This document shows, piece by piece, positions 7,245 through 21,733 of a stretch of 64,000 nt of DNA. The stretch is from Taudactylus pleione. Taxonomy: Eukaryota > Chordata > Amphibia > Anura > Myobatrachidae. Position 1 is the stretch's first letter. Each line of letters starts with the position of its first letter. Below the pieces are notes generated by a model. That model was not told where the DNA came from. It searched no databases and worked only from the letters and a program-made list of their open reading frames with translations. The position numbers and the translations under genes were made by a program. The stretch lies in contig JAUIMM010000642.1 of NCBI GenBank assembly GCA_031769625.1, positions 744,001 through 808,000 of the forward strand, given 5' to 3'.

Positions 7245-10200
7245 GACACCATAAGAAGAAAACCCAAAGCATGGGGTCCTCCTGTCACCTAGTCCAAGCA
7301 TATTCTGCAGGGGATGTGTGCCTCTTCCCTAGGAAAAAAACCAGCCAGAGGCATCACTAGGGTCTTGGGAGCCTAGGGCAAGTTGAGAAGAACTGCGTGC
7401 CCCCCCCCTCCCTGACCCCCCCATAGACACATAGAGAAAAGTATTTATGCGCGCCTCTGGCGCGCAGCAAAAAATGGGTGTGGTCACATACCGAAGGGGC
7501 GTGGCCACTAAAAATGGGGCGTGCCAACATGACACGCCACCCATTTCTCGTCACTCTGGGAACATTACTTTCTATTCCATATACACCTTACCGATGCGGT
7601 GGTTTCTCACAATGTGGAAACTCTGAAGAAATATATCCTCCATGGGAAGACAGCGTCTGCAGTCGGCATTCATTATTCATGTAGGGCACATCGTCCAGAA
7701 GATGCCTGTTTGTGTGGGAATATTAACAAGGTCATCAACTTACAACAGCGGTTCAACCACACTCATTCCCCCTGTGTATTTCCTGCCCCCTGCATCTCTT
7801 AGCCACAACATCTCCCCCTGCATCGTCTCTCAGCACATCATAACCTCCCCAGACAGACACACACTGACAAAAGCGTACACAGACACGCACACCTCTTTCA
7901 CACAAATGCAGCCAGCCAAATAAATAAAACGGCTTGCGTATGCAGGCACTTTTAGCACTACCAGTGCCTGCATACCCATGGCTGAAAAAGCATGGTGAAG
8001 CTTGAAGAAATCACCCAGGACCTGCTGGGACCTGTAGTGCCACAGAAAAAAACACATATAAACTAGATATGTGCGCCAGACCATTTTTGCTGGATTTGGT
8101 TTTGGCTCTGATTCGTCGTCCGGCCTTGGATTTGGATTTGCCAAAGCGCCATGACTGGTTTTGGATTCGAATTTAGATTTGGATTTTTTTACAAAAATTG
8201 ACAAAGAAAGCTAAAATCACATAATTTGGGCATTTTTTTGTTCCCAGAGTATTATTAACCTCAATAACATTCATTTCCAGTCATTTACAGTCAATTTAGA
8301 CCACCTCACAGCTCACAATATTATTTTCACCATGATTGGCCAAAGGCTGCAGTGAGCTGGCAGGTTACTAAGCGACAGAGTGGCGGCACAGACACCGCAG
8401 TTTAAAGCACATCTATGAAACATTGCCACTGACTACTGAGTCACAGTACTTGTGTGTTACGGACACACTGAGGGCTAAGGCCCAATGAGTCACGGTGCAT
8501 GTAAACACAGTGGGCTATGGCCCAAGGAATCACAGTACTTGTATACACAGTGGGGTACAGCCCAAGGAGTCAAGGTGCTTGTATACACAGTGGGGTACAG
8601 CACAAAAAAAAAGTGTTTTTTTTTACTTTTTAAACTTTTAAATCTCTTCAATTTTTTTTTTACTTTTAAACTTTGTTTTTTTTGCACACACAGCCACTTG
8701 TGAATCTGAACACAGCCCCTTTAATCAGCAGTATATAGCGCAGCATACATCAGCGAGCAGTGTGCCCCCTTACACAGTCACTTTGCCAGCACAGCCAACT
8801 CTAAATGACCCCCAGAGTGTACGTATATTTAGCACAGTGGGCCTATTCTGTATAGTGGCCAAGCATAACAGGGATATATTGCATACTGATCAAAAGTTAC
8901 ATTAGGCTAAATTGAATATTTATCAATCCTAAAAGTCTACTGTATAATGGGCAAAATCGGTCCTCCACTGTATATTCATCATTGCCAATTCTATTCTATA
9001 CTGGGAACAGAGACTATTGGGGAGATTCAAAAAGAAGCACGTTTCCATCAGAATATTGCACGCTGATGTAATGCTGGTCATCCTGCAGGAAAACCTCGCT
9101 CGGCTTTGCTCACACCTATAGAGGTGCAGAAATAACTAGCCTTGGCCTAGCTATTAATGTCATTTCAATTTATAAACATCCTAGCAGTATTTTCATATTA
9201 ATTGTGTTTTTTATTTTCATTTAATCCCTTGCTTGTTTTCTACCCAAGTAGCAGTCTTGAAAAATAAAAATTGGACAGAAGCAGCAGGTTAATGAAATGA
9301 GAAAGAGCTGATAGGAACTGATTGATTAAATGAGTGGATGCAGTAAAAGAGAACTTTGGCGAATAAGGAGAAGGCAAAGGGACAGATGTGTAATAATAAT
9401 AATAAATGGCAGGTGTATCATGGGAAGCAGAGGTGATGGAGAATATAAAAATATCACACATCAGTAGAGATTATTTTGTGCACTTCTCCTTTAAGGAATG
9501 TAGAACACGAGTGAGGTCATGCTGTGATGTCATAATGGTAACTCTTTGCTGTTGCTCACTCTTAACCGCCCAGGACACTGACATAGCATTATCATTGCTG
9601 GCATTAACATACTCCAAATACATCTCTTGCACCCAGCCCACTGAGGGAAAAATATCCTCTTGAGGTAAGTATCTCATCAAAGACAAGGGCGTTTCACTTG
9701 GATGTGCCTGCAGACTTGGAGCTTGACTACCCTAAAATATGACCTTGAGCTTGTTTATTTCTATAATTGGAGGTTCTAGCAGCACAGCACATCTATCGCA
9801 ATGTAGTAGCCATTCAGGTAAACTCGGTGCTTCTCAAAAGGGGATGACCATCCTCTTCAGAAAATTGCGCAGCTTTGTGAGGAATGTAAATTGGGTAATG
9901 TCAGGAGATGTGGACAGGAACTATACTAATGACGTCAGCCAATGTTATTTATTAATGTGGTAAACTGTATACTGTATTTTAGTGTCAAATGTTCATACAG
10001 TATTTTAAATAAGTTTGGAAATATAACTCTGCATAGCCTCCTAGTGCCCAGAGGGACGGGCAATCCTTCAAGCCATGGGTCCCCAGAGGTTTCCTCCACA
10101 GGGGGTTTTTCCTCTCCTGAGTGCTGAAGGATGATTCTTTGTGAGTCACGAGGCTTCCACCATCTTGGTCTTCTTATAGGACAACCTTGTAAGAGCCTCC

Positions 10201-10866
10201 GGCTAATCTTGGGCACTAATTTATTTACAATGCAGAGTAGAAATAAAGTGTTATTTTCCTTGTGCTAAAAATTCATAATAAATATATTTTCAAATTGATT
10301 TTACTTGATGTGGTCTTTCCTTTTTTTCATAATGGAGTCTCTTAGAAGGTTAAGAGGCTGTGAGGTCTACTATCCTGTTAATAGAATTGAGATTTGATAA
10401 TCTTCGCACTACATAATAGATTAAGGTTATGACCTAATGGCAATGTGTAGGATATGGCGGTGGTACATGATGTCATTGGGGAAGTGGTCAAGTCTAGAAA
10501 GGACACAAAAAATAAAAGAGATCAGGTGAAACAGAAATAATCTAAAATGTTTTCTAATATACAGTATATACTCTTCTGTGCTGGACAAAATGAAGCAAAC
10601 GACATATGGAAGGTTACAGTCCCTTTAAGTAGCAAATATTTAAGATGGTTTTCAAGGCATTTCTTAAAGAGGTCGGATACCCTGTCCAATTGCATTATTT
10701 AATGCAATCATCCTGCAGACTTGGAAGCAGTGGGGTGCACTTGCAGAACAGGTAGCCATTCTGAATGGATGAAAAATGGCATCATTGGCTCACAATAACT
10801 TACGAGATGCCTAATTGTGTCTGCCAAGACCCAGGCAATTGCTCAATGTCATGATCCTGTGCTGTT
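7245..10866 (+). repeat. Unit 3, subtype A with private changes
   Basis: Complete copy, 3622 bp. Haplotype: C9, loop TCT, G at offset 848 and G at 1818. It is the only A copy that breaks the A848/G1818 versus G848/T1818 linkage, so it may be a recombinant. It carries two private G-to-A changes at 8704 and 8709 (TGAATCTGAAC), next to where units 2 and 4 carry GAGGCTGG. Confidence 0.95.
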
Positions 10867-13800
10867 GACACCATAAGAAGAAAACCCAAAGCATGGGGTC
10901 CTCCTGTCACCTAGTCCAAGCATATTCTGCAGGGGATGTGTGCCTCTTCCCTAGGAAAAAAACCAGCCAGAGGCATCACTAGGGTCTTGGGAGCCTAGGG
11001 CAAGTTGAGAAGAACTGCGTGCCCCCCCCCTCCCTGACCCCCCCATAGACACATAGAGAAAAGTATTTATGCGCGCCTCTGGCGCGCAGCAAAAAATGGG
11101 TGTGGTCACATACCGAAGGGGCGTGGCCACTAAAAATGGGGCGTGCCAACATGACACGCCACCCATTTCTCGTCACTCTGGGAACATTACTTTCTATTCC
11201 ATATACACCTTACCGATGCGGTGGTTTCTCACAATGTGGAAACTCTGAAGAAATATATCCTCCATGGGAAGACAGCGTCTGCAGTCGGCATTCATTATTC
11301 ATGTAGGGCACATCGTCCAGAAGATGCCTGTTTGTGTGGGAATATTAACAAGGTCATCAACTTACAACAGCGGTTCAACCACACTCATTCCCCCTGTGTA
11401 TTTCCTGCCCCCTGCATCTCTTAGCCACAACATCTCCCCCTGCATCGTCTCTCAGCACATCATAACCTCCCCAGACAGACACACACTGACAAAAGCGTAC
11501 ACAGACACGCACACCTCTTTCACACAAATGCAGCCAGCCAAATAAATAAAACGGCTTGCGTATGCAGGCACTTTTAGCACTACCAGTGCCTGCATACCCA
11601 TGGCTGAAAAAGCATGGTGAAGCTTGAAGAAATCACCCAGGACCTGCTGGGACCTGTAGTGCCACAGAAAAAAACACATATAAACTAGATATGTGCGCCA
11701 GACCATTTTTGCTGGATTTGGTTTTGGCTCTGATTCGTCGTCCGGCCTTGGATTTGGATTTGCCAAAGCGCCATGACTGGTTTTGGATTCGAATTTAGAT
11801 TTGGATTTTTTTACAAAAATTGACAAAGAAAGCTAAAATCACATAATTTGGGCATTTTTTTGTTCCCAGAGTATTATTAACCTCAATAACATTCATTTCC
11901 AGTCATTTACAGTCAATTTAGACCACCTCACAGCTCACAATATTATTTTCACCATGATTGGCCAAAGGCTGCAGTGAGCTGGCAGGTTACTAAGCGACAG
12001 AGTGGCGGCACAGACACCGCAGTTTAAAGCACATCTATGAAACATTGCCACTGACTACTGAGTCACAGTACTTGTGTGTTACGGACACACTGAGGGCTAA
12101 GGCCCAATGAGTCACGGTGCATGTAAACACAGTGGGCTATGGCCCAAGGAATCACAGTACTTGTATACACAGTGGGGTACAGCCCAAGGAGTCAAGGTGC
12201 TTGTATACACAGTGGGGTACAGCACAAAAAAAAAGTGTTTTTTTTTACTTTTTAAACTTTTAAATCTCTTCAATTTTTTTTTTACTTTTAAACTTTGTTT
12301 TTTTTGCACACACAGCCACTTGTGAGGCTGGACACAGCCCCTTTAATCAGCAGTATATAGCGCAGCATACATCAGCGAGCAGTGTGCCCCCTTACACAGT
12401 CACTTTGCCAGCACAGCCAACTCTAAATGACCCCCAGAGTGTACGTATATTTAGCACAGTGGGCCTATTCTGTATAGTGGCCAAGCATAACAGGGATATA
12501 TTGCATACTGATCAAAAGTTACATTAGGCTAAATTGAATATTTATCAATCCTAAAAGTCTACTGTATAATGGGCAAAATCGGTCCTCCACTGTATATTCA
12601 TCATTGCCAATTCTATTCTATACTGGGAACAGAGACTATTGGGGAGATTCAAAAAGAAGCACGTTTCCATCAGAATATTGCACTCTGATGTAATGCTGGT
12701 CATCCTGCAGGAAAACCTCGCTCGGCTTTGCTCACACCTATAGAGGTGCAGAAATAACTAGCCTTGGCCTAGCTATTAATGTCATTTCAATTTATAAACA
12801 TCCTAGCAGTATTTTCATATTAATTGTGTTTTTTATTTTCATTTAATCCCTTGCTTGTTTTCTACCCAAGTAGCAGTCTTGAAAAATAAAAATTGGACAG
12901 AAGCAGCAGGTTAATGAAATGAGAAAGAGCTGATAGGAACTGATTGATTAAATGAGTGGATGCAGTAAAAGAGAACTTTGGCGAATAAGGAGAAGGCAAA
13001 GGGACAGATGTGTAATAATAATAATAAATGGCAGGTGTATCATGGGAAGCAGAGGTGATGGAGAATATAAAAATATCACACATCAGTAGAGATTATTTTG
13101 TGCACTTCTCCTTTAAGGAATGTAGAACACGAGTGAGGTCATGCTGTGATGTCATAATGGTAACTCTTTGCTGTTGCTCACTCTTAACCGCCCAGGACAC
13201 TGACATAGCATTATCATTGCTGGCATTAACATACTCCAAATACATCTCTTGCACCCAGCCCACTGAGGGAAAAATATCCTCTTGAGGTAAGTATCTCATC
13301 AAAGACAAGGGCGTTTCACTTGGATGTGCCTGCAGACTTGGAGCTTGACTACCCTAAAATATGACCTTGAGCTTGTTTATTTCTATAATTGGAGGTTCTA
13401 GCAGCACAGCACATCTATCGCAATGTAGTAGCCATTCAGGTAAACTCGGTGCTTCTCAAAAGGGGATGACCATCCTCTTCAGAAAATTGCGCAGCTTTGT
13501 GAGGAATGTAAATTGGGTAATGTCAGGAGATGTGGACAGGAACTATACTAATGACGTCAGCCAATGTTATTTATTAATGTGGTAAACTGTATACTGTATT
13601 TTAGTGTCAAATGTTCATACAGTATTTTAAATAAGTTTGGAAATATAACTCTGCATAGCCTCCTAGTGCCCAGAGGGACGGGCAATCCTTCAAGCCATGG
13701 GTCCCCAGAGGTTTCCTCCACAGGGGGTTTTTCCTCTCCTGAGTGCTGAAGGATGATTCTTTGTGAGTCACGAGGCTTCCACCATCTTGGTCTTCTTATA

Positions 13801-14488
13801 GGACAACCTTGTAAGAGCCTCCGGCTAATCTTGGGCACTAATTTATTTACAATGCAGAGTAGAAATAAAGTGTTATTTTCCTTGTGCTAAAAATTCATAA
13901 TAAATATATTTTCAAATTGATTTTACTTGATGTGGTCTTTCCTTTTTTTCATAATGGAGTCTCTTAGAAGGTTAAGAGGCTGTGAGGTCTACTATCCTGT
14001 TAATAGAATTGAGATTTGATAATCTTCGCACTACATAATAGATTAAGGTTATGACCTAATGGCAATGTGTAGGATATGGCGGTGGTACATGATGTCATTG
14101 GGGAAGTGGTCAAGTCTAGAAAGGACACAAAAAATAAAAGAGATCAGGTGAAACAGAAATAATCTAAAATGTTTTCTAATATACAGTATATACTCTTCTG
14201 TGCTGGACAAAATGAAGCAAACGACATATGGAAGGTTACAGTCCCTTTAAGTAGCAAATATTTAAGATGGTTTTCAAGGCATTTCTTAAAGAGGTCGGAT
14301 ACCCTGTCCAATTGCATTATTTAATGCAATCATCCTGCAGACTTGGAAGCAGTGGGGTGCACTTGCAGAACAGGTAGCCATTCTGAATGGATGAAAAATG
14401 GCATCATTGGCTCACAATAACTTACGAGATGCCTAATTGTGTCTGCCAAGACCCAGGCAATTGCTCAATGTCATGATCCTGTGCTGTT
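10867..14488 (+). repeat. Unit 4, subtype A
   Basis: Complete copy, 3622 bp. Haplotype: C9, loop TCT, G848, G1461 and T1818, the same as unit 2. I saw no private difference between units 2 and 4 by eye. It is the last copy of the first run of TCT-loop palindromes. Confidence 0.95.
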
Positions 14489-17400
14489 GACACCATAAGA
14501 AGAAAACCCAAAGCATGGGGTCCTCCTGTCACCTAGTCCAAGCATATTCTGCAGGGGATGTGTGCCTCTTCCCTAGGAAAAAAACCAGCCAGAGGCATCA
14601 CTAGGGTCTTGGGAGCCTAGGGCAAGTTGAGAAGAACTGCGTGCCCCCCCCCCTCCCTGACCCCCCCATAGACACATAGAGAAAAGTATTTATGCGCGCC
14701 AGAGGCGCGCAGCAAAAAATGGGTGTGGTCACATACCGAAGGGGCGTGGCCACTAAAAATGGGGCGTGCCAACATGACACGCCACCCATTTCTCGTCACT
14801 CTGGGAACATTACTTTCTATTCCATATACACCTTACCGATGCGGTGGTTTCTCACAATGTGGAAACTCTGAAGAAATATATCCTCCATGGGAAGACAGCG
14901 TCTGCAGTCGGCATTCATTATTCATGTAGGGCACATCGTCCAGAAGATGCCTGTTTGTGTGGGAATATTAACAAGGTCATCAACTTACAACAGCGGTTCA
15001 ACCACACTCATTCCCCCTGTGTATTTCCTGCCCCCTGCATCTCTTAGCCACAACATCTCCCCCTGCATCGTCTCTCAGCACATCATAACCTCCCCAGACA
15101 GACACACACTGACAAAAGCGTACACAGACACGCACACCTCTTTCACACAAATGCAGCCAGCCAAATAAATAAAACGGCTTGCGTATGCAGGCACTTTTAG
15201 CACTACCAGTGCCTGCATACCCATGGCTGAAAAAGCATGGTGAAGCTTGAAGAAATCACCCAGGACCTGCTGGGACCTGTAGTGCCACAGAAAAAAACAC
15301 ATATAAACTAGATATGTGCGCCAGACCATTTTTGCTAGATTTGGTTTTGGCTCTGATTCGTCGTCCGGCCTTGGATTTGGATTTGCCAAAGCGCCATGAC
15401 TGGTTTTGGATTCGAATTTAGATTTGGATTTTTTTACAAAAATTGACAAAGAAAGCTAAAATCACATAATTTGGGCATTTTTTTGTTCCCAGAGTATTAT
15501 TAACCTCAATAACATTCATTTCCAGTCATTTACAGTCAATTTAGACCACCTCACAGCTCACAATATTATTTTCACCATGATTGGCCAAAGGCTGCAGTGA
15601 GCTGGCAGGTTACTAAGCGACAGAGTGGCGGCACAGACACCGCAGTTTAAAGCACATCTATGAAACATTGCCACTGACTACTGAGTCACAGTACTTGTGT
15701 GTTACGGACACACTGAGGGCTAAGGCCCAATGAGTCACGGTGCATGTAAACACAGTGGGCTATGGCCCAAGGAATCACAGTACTTGTATACACAGTGGGG
15801 TACAGCCCAAGGAGTCAAGGTGCTTGTATACACAGTGGGGTACAGCACAAAAAAAAAGTGTTTTTTTTTACTTTTTAAACTTTTAAATCTCTTCAATTTT
15901 TTTTTTACTTTTAAACTTTGTTTTTTTTGCACACACAGCCACTTGTGAGTCTGGACACAGCCCCTTTAATCAGCAGTATATAGCGCAGCATACATCAGCG
16001 AGCAGTGTGCCCCCTTACACAGTCACTTTGCCAGCACAGCCAACTCTAAATGACCCCCAGAGTGTACGTATATTTAGCACAGTGGGCCTATTCTGTATAG
16101 TGGCCAAGCATAACAGGGATATATTGCATACTGATCAAAAGTTACATTAGGCTAAATTGAATATTTATCAATCCTAAAAGTCTACTGTATAATGGGCAAA
16201 ATCGGTCCTCCACTGTATATTCATCATTGCCAATTCTATTCTATACTGGGAACAGAGACTATTGGGGAGATTCAAAAAGAAGCACGTTTCCATCAGAATA
16301 TTGCACGCTGATGTAATGCTGGTCATCCTGCAGGAAAACCTCGCTCGGCTTTGCTCACACCTATAGAGGTGCAGAAATAACTAGCCTTGGCCTAGCTATT
16401 AATGTCATTTCAATTTATAAACATCCTAGCAGTATTTTCATATTAATTGTGTTTTTTATTTTCATTTAATCCCTTGCTTGTTTTCTACCCAAGTAGCAGT
16501 CTTGAAAAATAAAAATTGGACAGAAGCAGCAGGTTAATGAAATGAGAAAGAGCTGATAGGAACTGATTGATTAAATGAGTGGATGCAGTAAAAGAGAACT
16601 TTGGCGAATAAGGAGAAGGCAAAGGGACAGATGTGTAATAATAATAATAAATGGCAGGTGTATCATGGGAAGCAGAGGTGATGGAGAATATAAAAATATC
16701 ACACATCAGTAGAGATTATTTTGTGCACTTCTCCTTTAAGGAATGTAGAACACGAGTGAGGTCATGCTGTGATGTCATAATGGTAACTCTTTGCTGTTGC
16801 TCACTCTTAACCGCCCAGGACACTGACATAGCATTATCATTGCTGGCATTAACATACTCCAAATACATCTCTTGCACCCAGCCCACTGAGGGAAAAATAT
16901 CCTCTTGAGGTAAGTATCTCATCAAAGACAAGGGCGTTTCACTTGGATGTGCCTGCAGACTTGGAGCTTGACTACCCTAAAATATGACCTTGAGCTTGTT
17001 TATTTCTATAATTGGAGGTTCTAGCAGCACAGCACATCTATCGCAATGTAGTAGCCATTCAGGTAAACTCGGTGCTTCTCAAAAGGGGATGACCATCCTC
17101 TTCAGAAAATTGCGCAGCTTTGTGAGGAATGTAAATTGGGTAATGTCAGGAGATGTGGACAGGAACTATACTAATGACGTCAGCCAATGTTATTTATTAA
17201 TGTGGTAAACTGTATACTGTATTTTAGTGTCAAATGTTCATACAGTATTTTAAATAAGTTTGGAAATATAACTCTGCATAGCCTCCTAGTGCCCAGAGGG
17301 ACGGGCAATCCTTCAAGCCATGGGTCCCCAGAGGTTTCCTCCACAGGGGGTTTTTCCTCTCCTGAGTGCTGAAGGATGATTCTTTGTGAGTCACGAGGCT

Positions 17401-18111
17401 TCCACCATCTTGGTCTTCTTATAGGACAACCTTGTAAGAGCCTCCGGCTAATCTTGGGCACTAATTTATTTACAATGCAGAGTAGAAATAAAGTGTTATT
17501 TTCCTTGTGCTAAAAATTCATAATAAATATATTTTCAAATTGATTTTACTTGATGTGGTCTTTCCTTTTTTTCATAATGGAGTCTCTTAGAAGGTTAAGA
17601 GGCTGTGAGGTCTACTATCCTGTTAATAGAATTGAGATTTGATAATCTTCGCACTACATAATAGATTAAGGTTATGACCTAATGGCAATGTGTAGGATAT
17701 GGCGGTGGTACATGATGTCATTGGGGAAGTGGTCAAGTCTAGAAAGGACACAAAAAATAAAAGAGATCAGGTGAAACAGAAATAATCTAAAATGTTTTCT
17801 AATATACAGTATATACTCTTCTGTGCTGGACAAAATGAAGCAAACGACATATGGAAGGTTACAGTCCCTTTAAGTAGCAAATATTTAAGATGGTTTTCAA
17901 GGCATTTCTTAAAGAGGTCGGATACCCTGTCCAATTGCATTATTTAATGCAATCATCCTGCAGACTTGGAAGCAGTGGGGTGCACTTGCAGAACAGGTAG
18001 CCATTCTGAATGGATGAAAAATGGCATCATTGGCTCACAATAACTTACGAGATGCCTAATTGTGTCTGCCAAGACCCAGGCAATTGCTCAATGTCATGAT
18101 CCTGTGCTGTT
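14489..18111 (+). repeat. Unit 5, subtype A, first copy with flipped palindrome loop
   Basis: Complete copy, 3623 bp. The extra base is a tenth C in the run after CTGCGTG. The palindrome at 14693-14711 has loop AGA instead of TCT. It carries A848 and G1818, like unit 1. The C10 allele recurs only in unit 8. Confidence 0.95.
14693..14711. repeat. GC-rich palindrome, loop inverted (unit 5)
   Basis: The arms are the same as in unit 1, but the central trinucleotide is AGA rather than TCT. All three loop bases change together to the reverse complement while both arms and the flanks stay the same. The inverted form also occurs at 18315, 21937, 25561, 32804 and 36426. Confidence 0.9.
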
Positions 18112-21100
18112 GACACCATAAGAAGAAAACCCAAAGCATGGGGTCCTCCTGTCACCTAGTCCAAGCATATTCTGCAGGGGATGTGTGCCTCTTCCCTAGG
18201 AAAAAAACCAGCCAGAGGCATCACTAGGGTCTTGGGAGCCTAGGGCAAGTTGAGAAGAACTGCGTGCCCCCCCCCTCCCTGACCCCCCCATAGACACATA
18301 GAGAAAAGTATTTATGCGCGCCAGAGGCGCGCAGCAAAAAATGGGTGTGGTCACATACCGAAGGGGCGTGGCCACTAAAAATGGGGCGTGCCAACATGAC
18401 ACGCCACCCATTTCTCGTCACTCTGGGAACATTACTTTCTATTCCATATACACCTTACCGATGCGGTGGTTTCTCACAATGTGGAAACTCTGAAGAAATA
18501 TATCCTCCATGGGAAGACAGCGTCTGCAGTCGGCATTCATTATTCATGTAGGGCACATCGTCCAGAAGATGCCTGTTTGTGTGGGAATATTAACAAGGTC
18601 ATCAACTTACAACAGCGGTTCAACCACACTCATTCCCCCTGTGTATTTCCTGCCCCCTGCATCTCTTAGCCACAACATCTCCCCCTGCATCGTCTCTCAG
18701 CACATCATAACCTCCCCAGACAGACACACACTGACAAAAGCGTACACAGACACGCACACCTCTTTCACACAAATGCAGCCAGCCAAATAAATAAAACGGC
18801 TTGCGTATGCAGGCACTTTTAGCACTACCAGTGCCTGCATACCCATGGCTGAAAAAGCATGGTGAAGCTTGAAGAAATCACCCAGGACCTGCTGGGACCT
18901 GTAGTGCCACAGAAAAAAACACATATAAACTAGATATGTGCGCCAGACCATTTTTGCTGGATTTGGTTTTGGCTCTGATTCGTCGTCCGGCCTTGGATTT
19001 GGATTTGCCAAAGCGCCATGACTGGTTTTGGATTCGAATTTAGATTTGGATTTTTTTACAAAAATTGACAAAGAAAGCTAAAATCACATAATTTGGGCAT
19101 TTTTTTGTTCCCAGAGTATTATTAACCTCAATAACATTCATTTCCAGTCATTTACAGTCAATTTAGACCACCTCACAGCTCACAATATTATTTTCACCAT
19201 GATTGGCCAAAGGCTGCAGTGAGCTGGCAGGTTACTAAGCGACAGAGTGGCGGCACAGACACCGCAGTTTAAAGCACATCTATGAAACATTGCCACTGAC
19301 TACTGAGTCACAGTACTTGTGTGTTACGGACACACTGAGGGCTAAGGCCCAATGAGTCACGGTGCATGTAAACACAGTGGGCTATGGCCCAAGGAATCAC
19401 AGTACTTGTATACACAGTGGGGTACAGCCCAAGGAGTCAAGGTGCTTGTATACACAGTGGGGTACAGCACAAAAAAAAAGTGTTTTTTTTTACTTTTTAA
19501 ACTTTTAAATCTCTTCAATTTTTTTTTTACTTTTAAACTTTGTTTTTTTTGCACACACAGCCACTTGTGAGTCTGGACACAGCCCCTTTAATCAGCAGTA
19601 TATAGCGCAGCATACATCAGCGAGCAGTGTGCCCCCTTACACAGTCACTTTGCCAGCACAGCCAACTCTAAATGACCCCCAGAGTGTACGTATATTTAGC
19701 ACAGTGGGCCTATTCTGTATAGTGGCCAAGCATAACAGGGATATATTGCATACTGATCAAAAGTTACATTAGGCTAAATTGAATATTTATCAATCCTAAA
19801 AGTCTACTGTATAATGGGCAAAATCGGTCCTCCACTGTATATTCATCATTGCCAATTCTATTCTATACTGGGAACAGAGACTATTGGGGAGATTCAAAAA
19901 GAAGCACGTTTCCATCAGAATATTGCACTCTGATGTAATGCTGGTCATCCTGCAGGAAAACCTCGCTCGGCTTTGCTCACACCTATAGAGGTGCAGAAAT
20001 AACTAGCCTTGGCCTAGCTATTAATGTCATTTCAATTTATAAACATCCTAGCAGTATTTTCATATTAATTGTGTTTTTTATTTTCATTTAATCCCTTGCT
20101 TGTTTTCTACCCAAGTAGCAGTCTTGAAAAATAAAAATTGGACAGAAGCAGCAGGTTAATGAAATGAGAAAGAGCTGATAGGAACTGATTGATTAAATGA
20201 GTGGATGCAGTAAAAGAGAACTTTGGCGAATAAGGAGAAGGCAAAGGGACAGATGTGTAATAATAATAATAAATGGCAGGTGTATCATGGGAAGCAGAGG
20301 TGATGGAGAATATAAAAATATCACACATCAGTAGAGATTATTTTGTGCACTTCTCCTTTAAGGAATGTAGAACACGAGTGAGGTCATGCTGTGATGTCAT
20401 AATGGTAACTCTTTGCTGTTGCTCACTCTTAACCGCCCAGGACACTGACATAGCATTATCATTGCTGGCATTAACATACTCCAAATACATCTCTTGCACC
20501 CAGCCCACTGAGGGAAAAATATCCTCTTGAGGTAAGTATCTCATCAAAGACAAGGGCGTTTCACTTGGATGTGCCTGCAGACTTGGAGCTTGACTACCCT
20601 AAAATATGACCTTGAGCTTGTTTATTTTTATAATTGGAGGTTCTAGCAGCACAGCACATCTATCGCAATGTAGTAGCCATTCAGGTAAACTCGGTGCTTC
20701 TCAAAAGGGGATGACCATCCTCTTCAGAAAATTGCGCAGCTTTGTGAGGAATGTAAATTGGGTAATGTCAGGAGATGTGGACAGGAACTATACTAATGAC
20801 GTCAGCCAATGTTATTTATTAATGTGGTAAACTGTATACTGTATTTTAGTGTCAAATGTTCATACAGTATTTTAAATAAGTTTGGAAATATAACTCTGCA
20901 TAGCCTCCTAGTGCCCAGAGGGACGGGCAATCCTTCAAGCCATGGGTCCCCAGAGGTTTCCTCCACAGGGGGTTTTTCCTCTCCTGAGTGCTGAAGGATG
21001 ATTCTTTGTGAGTCACGAGGCTTCCACCATCTTGGTCTTCTTATAGGACAACCTTGTAAGAGCCTCCGGCTAATCTTGGGCACTAATTTATTTACAATGC

Positions 21101-21733
21101 AGAGTAGAAATAAAGTGTTATTTTCCTTGTGCTAAAAATTCATAATAAATATATTTTCAAATTGATTTTACTTGATGTGGTCTTTCCTTTTTTTCATAAT
21201 GGAGTCTCTTAGAAGGTTAAGAGGCTGTGAGGTCTACTATCCTGTTAATAGAATTGAGATTTGATAATCTTCGCACTACATAATAGATTAAGGTTATGAC
21301 CTAATGGCAATGTGTAGGATATGGCGGTGGTACATGATGTCATTGGGGAAGTGGTCAAGTCTAGAAAGGACACAAAAAATAAAAGAGATCAGGTGAAACA
21401 GAAATAATCTAAAATGTTTTCTAATATACAGTATATACTCTTCTGTGCTGGACAAAATGAAGCAAACGACATATGGAAGGTTACAGTCCCTTTAAGTAGC
21501 AAATATTTAAGATGGTTTTCAAGGCATTTCTTAAAGAGGTCGGATACCCTGTCCAATTGCATTATTTAATGCAATCATCCTGCAGACTTGGAAGCAGTGG
21601 GGTGCACTTGCAGAACAGGTAGCCATTCTGAATGGATGAAAAATGGCATCATTGGCTCACAATAACTTACGAGATGCCTAATTGTGTCTGCCAAGACCCA
21701 GGCAATTGCTCAATGTCATGATCCTGTGCTGTT
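18112..21733 (+). repeat. Unit 6, subtype A
   Basis: Complete copy, 3622 bp. Haplotype: C9, loop AGA, G848 and T1818. It has a private C-to-T change at 20628 (TTTATTTTTAT). Confidence 0.95.
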
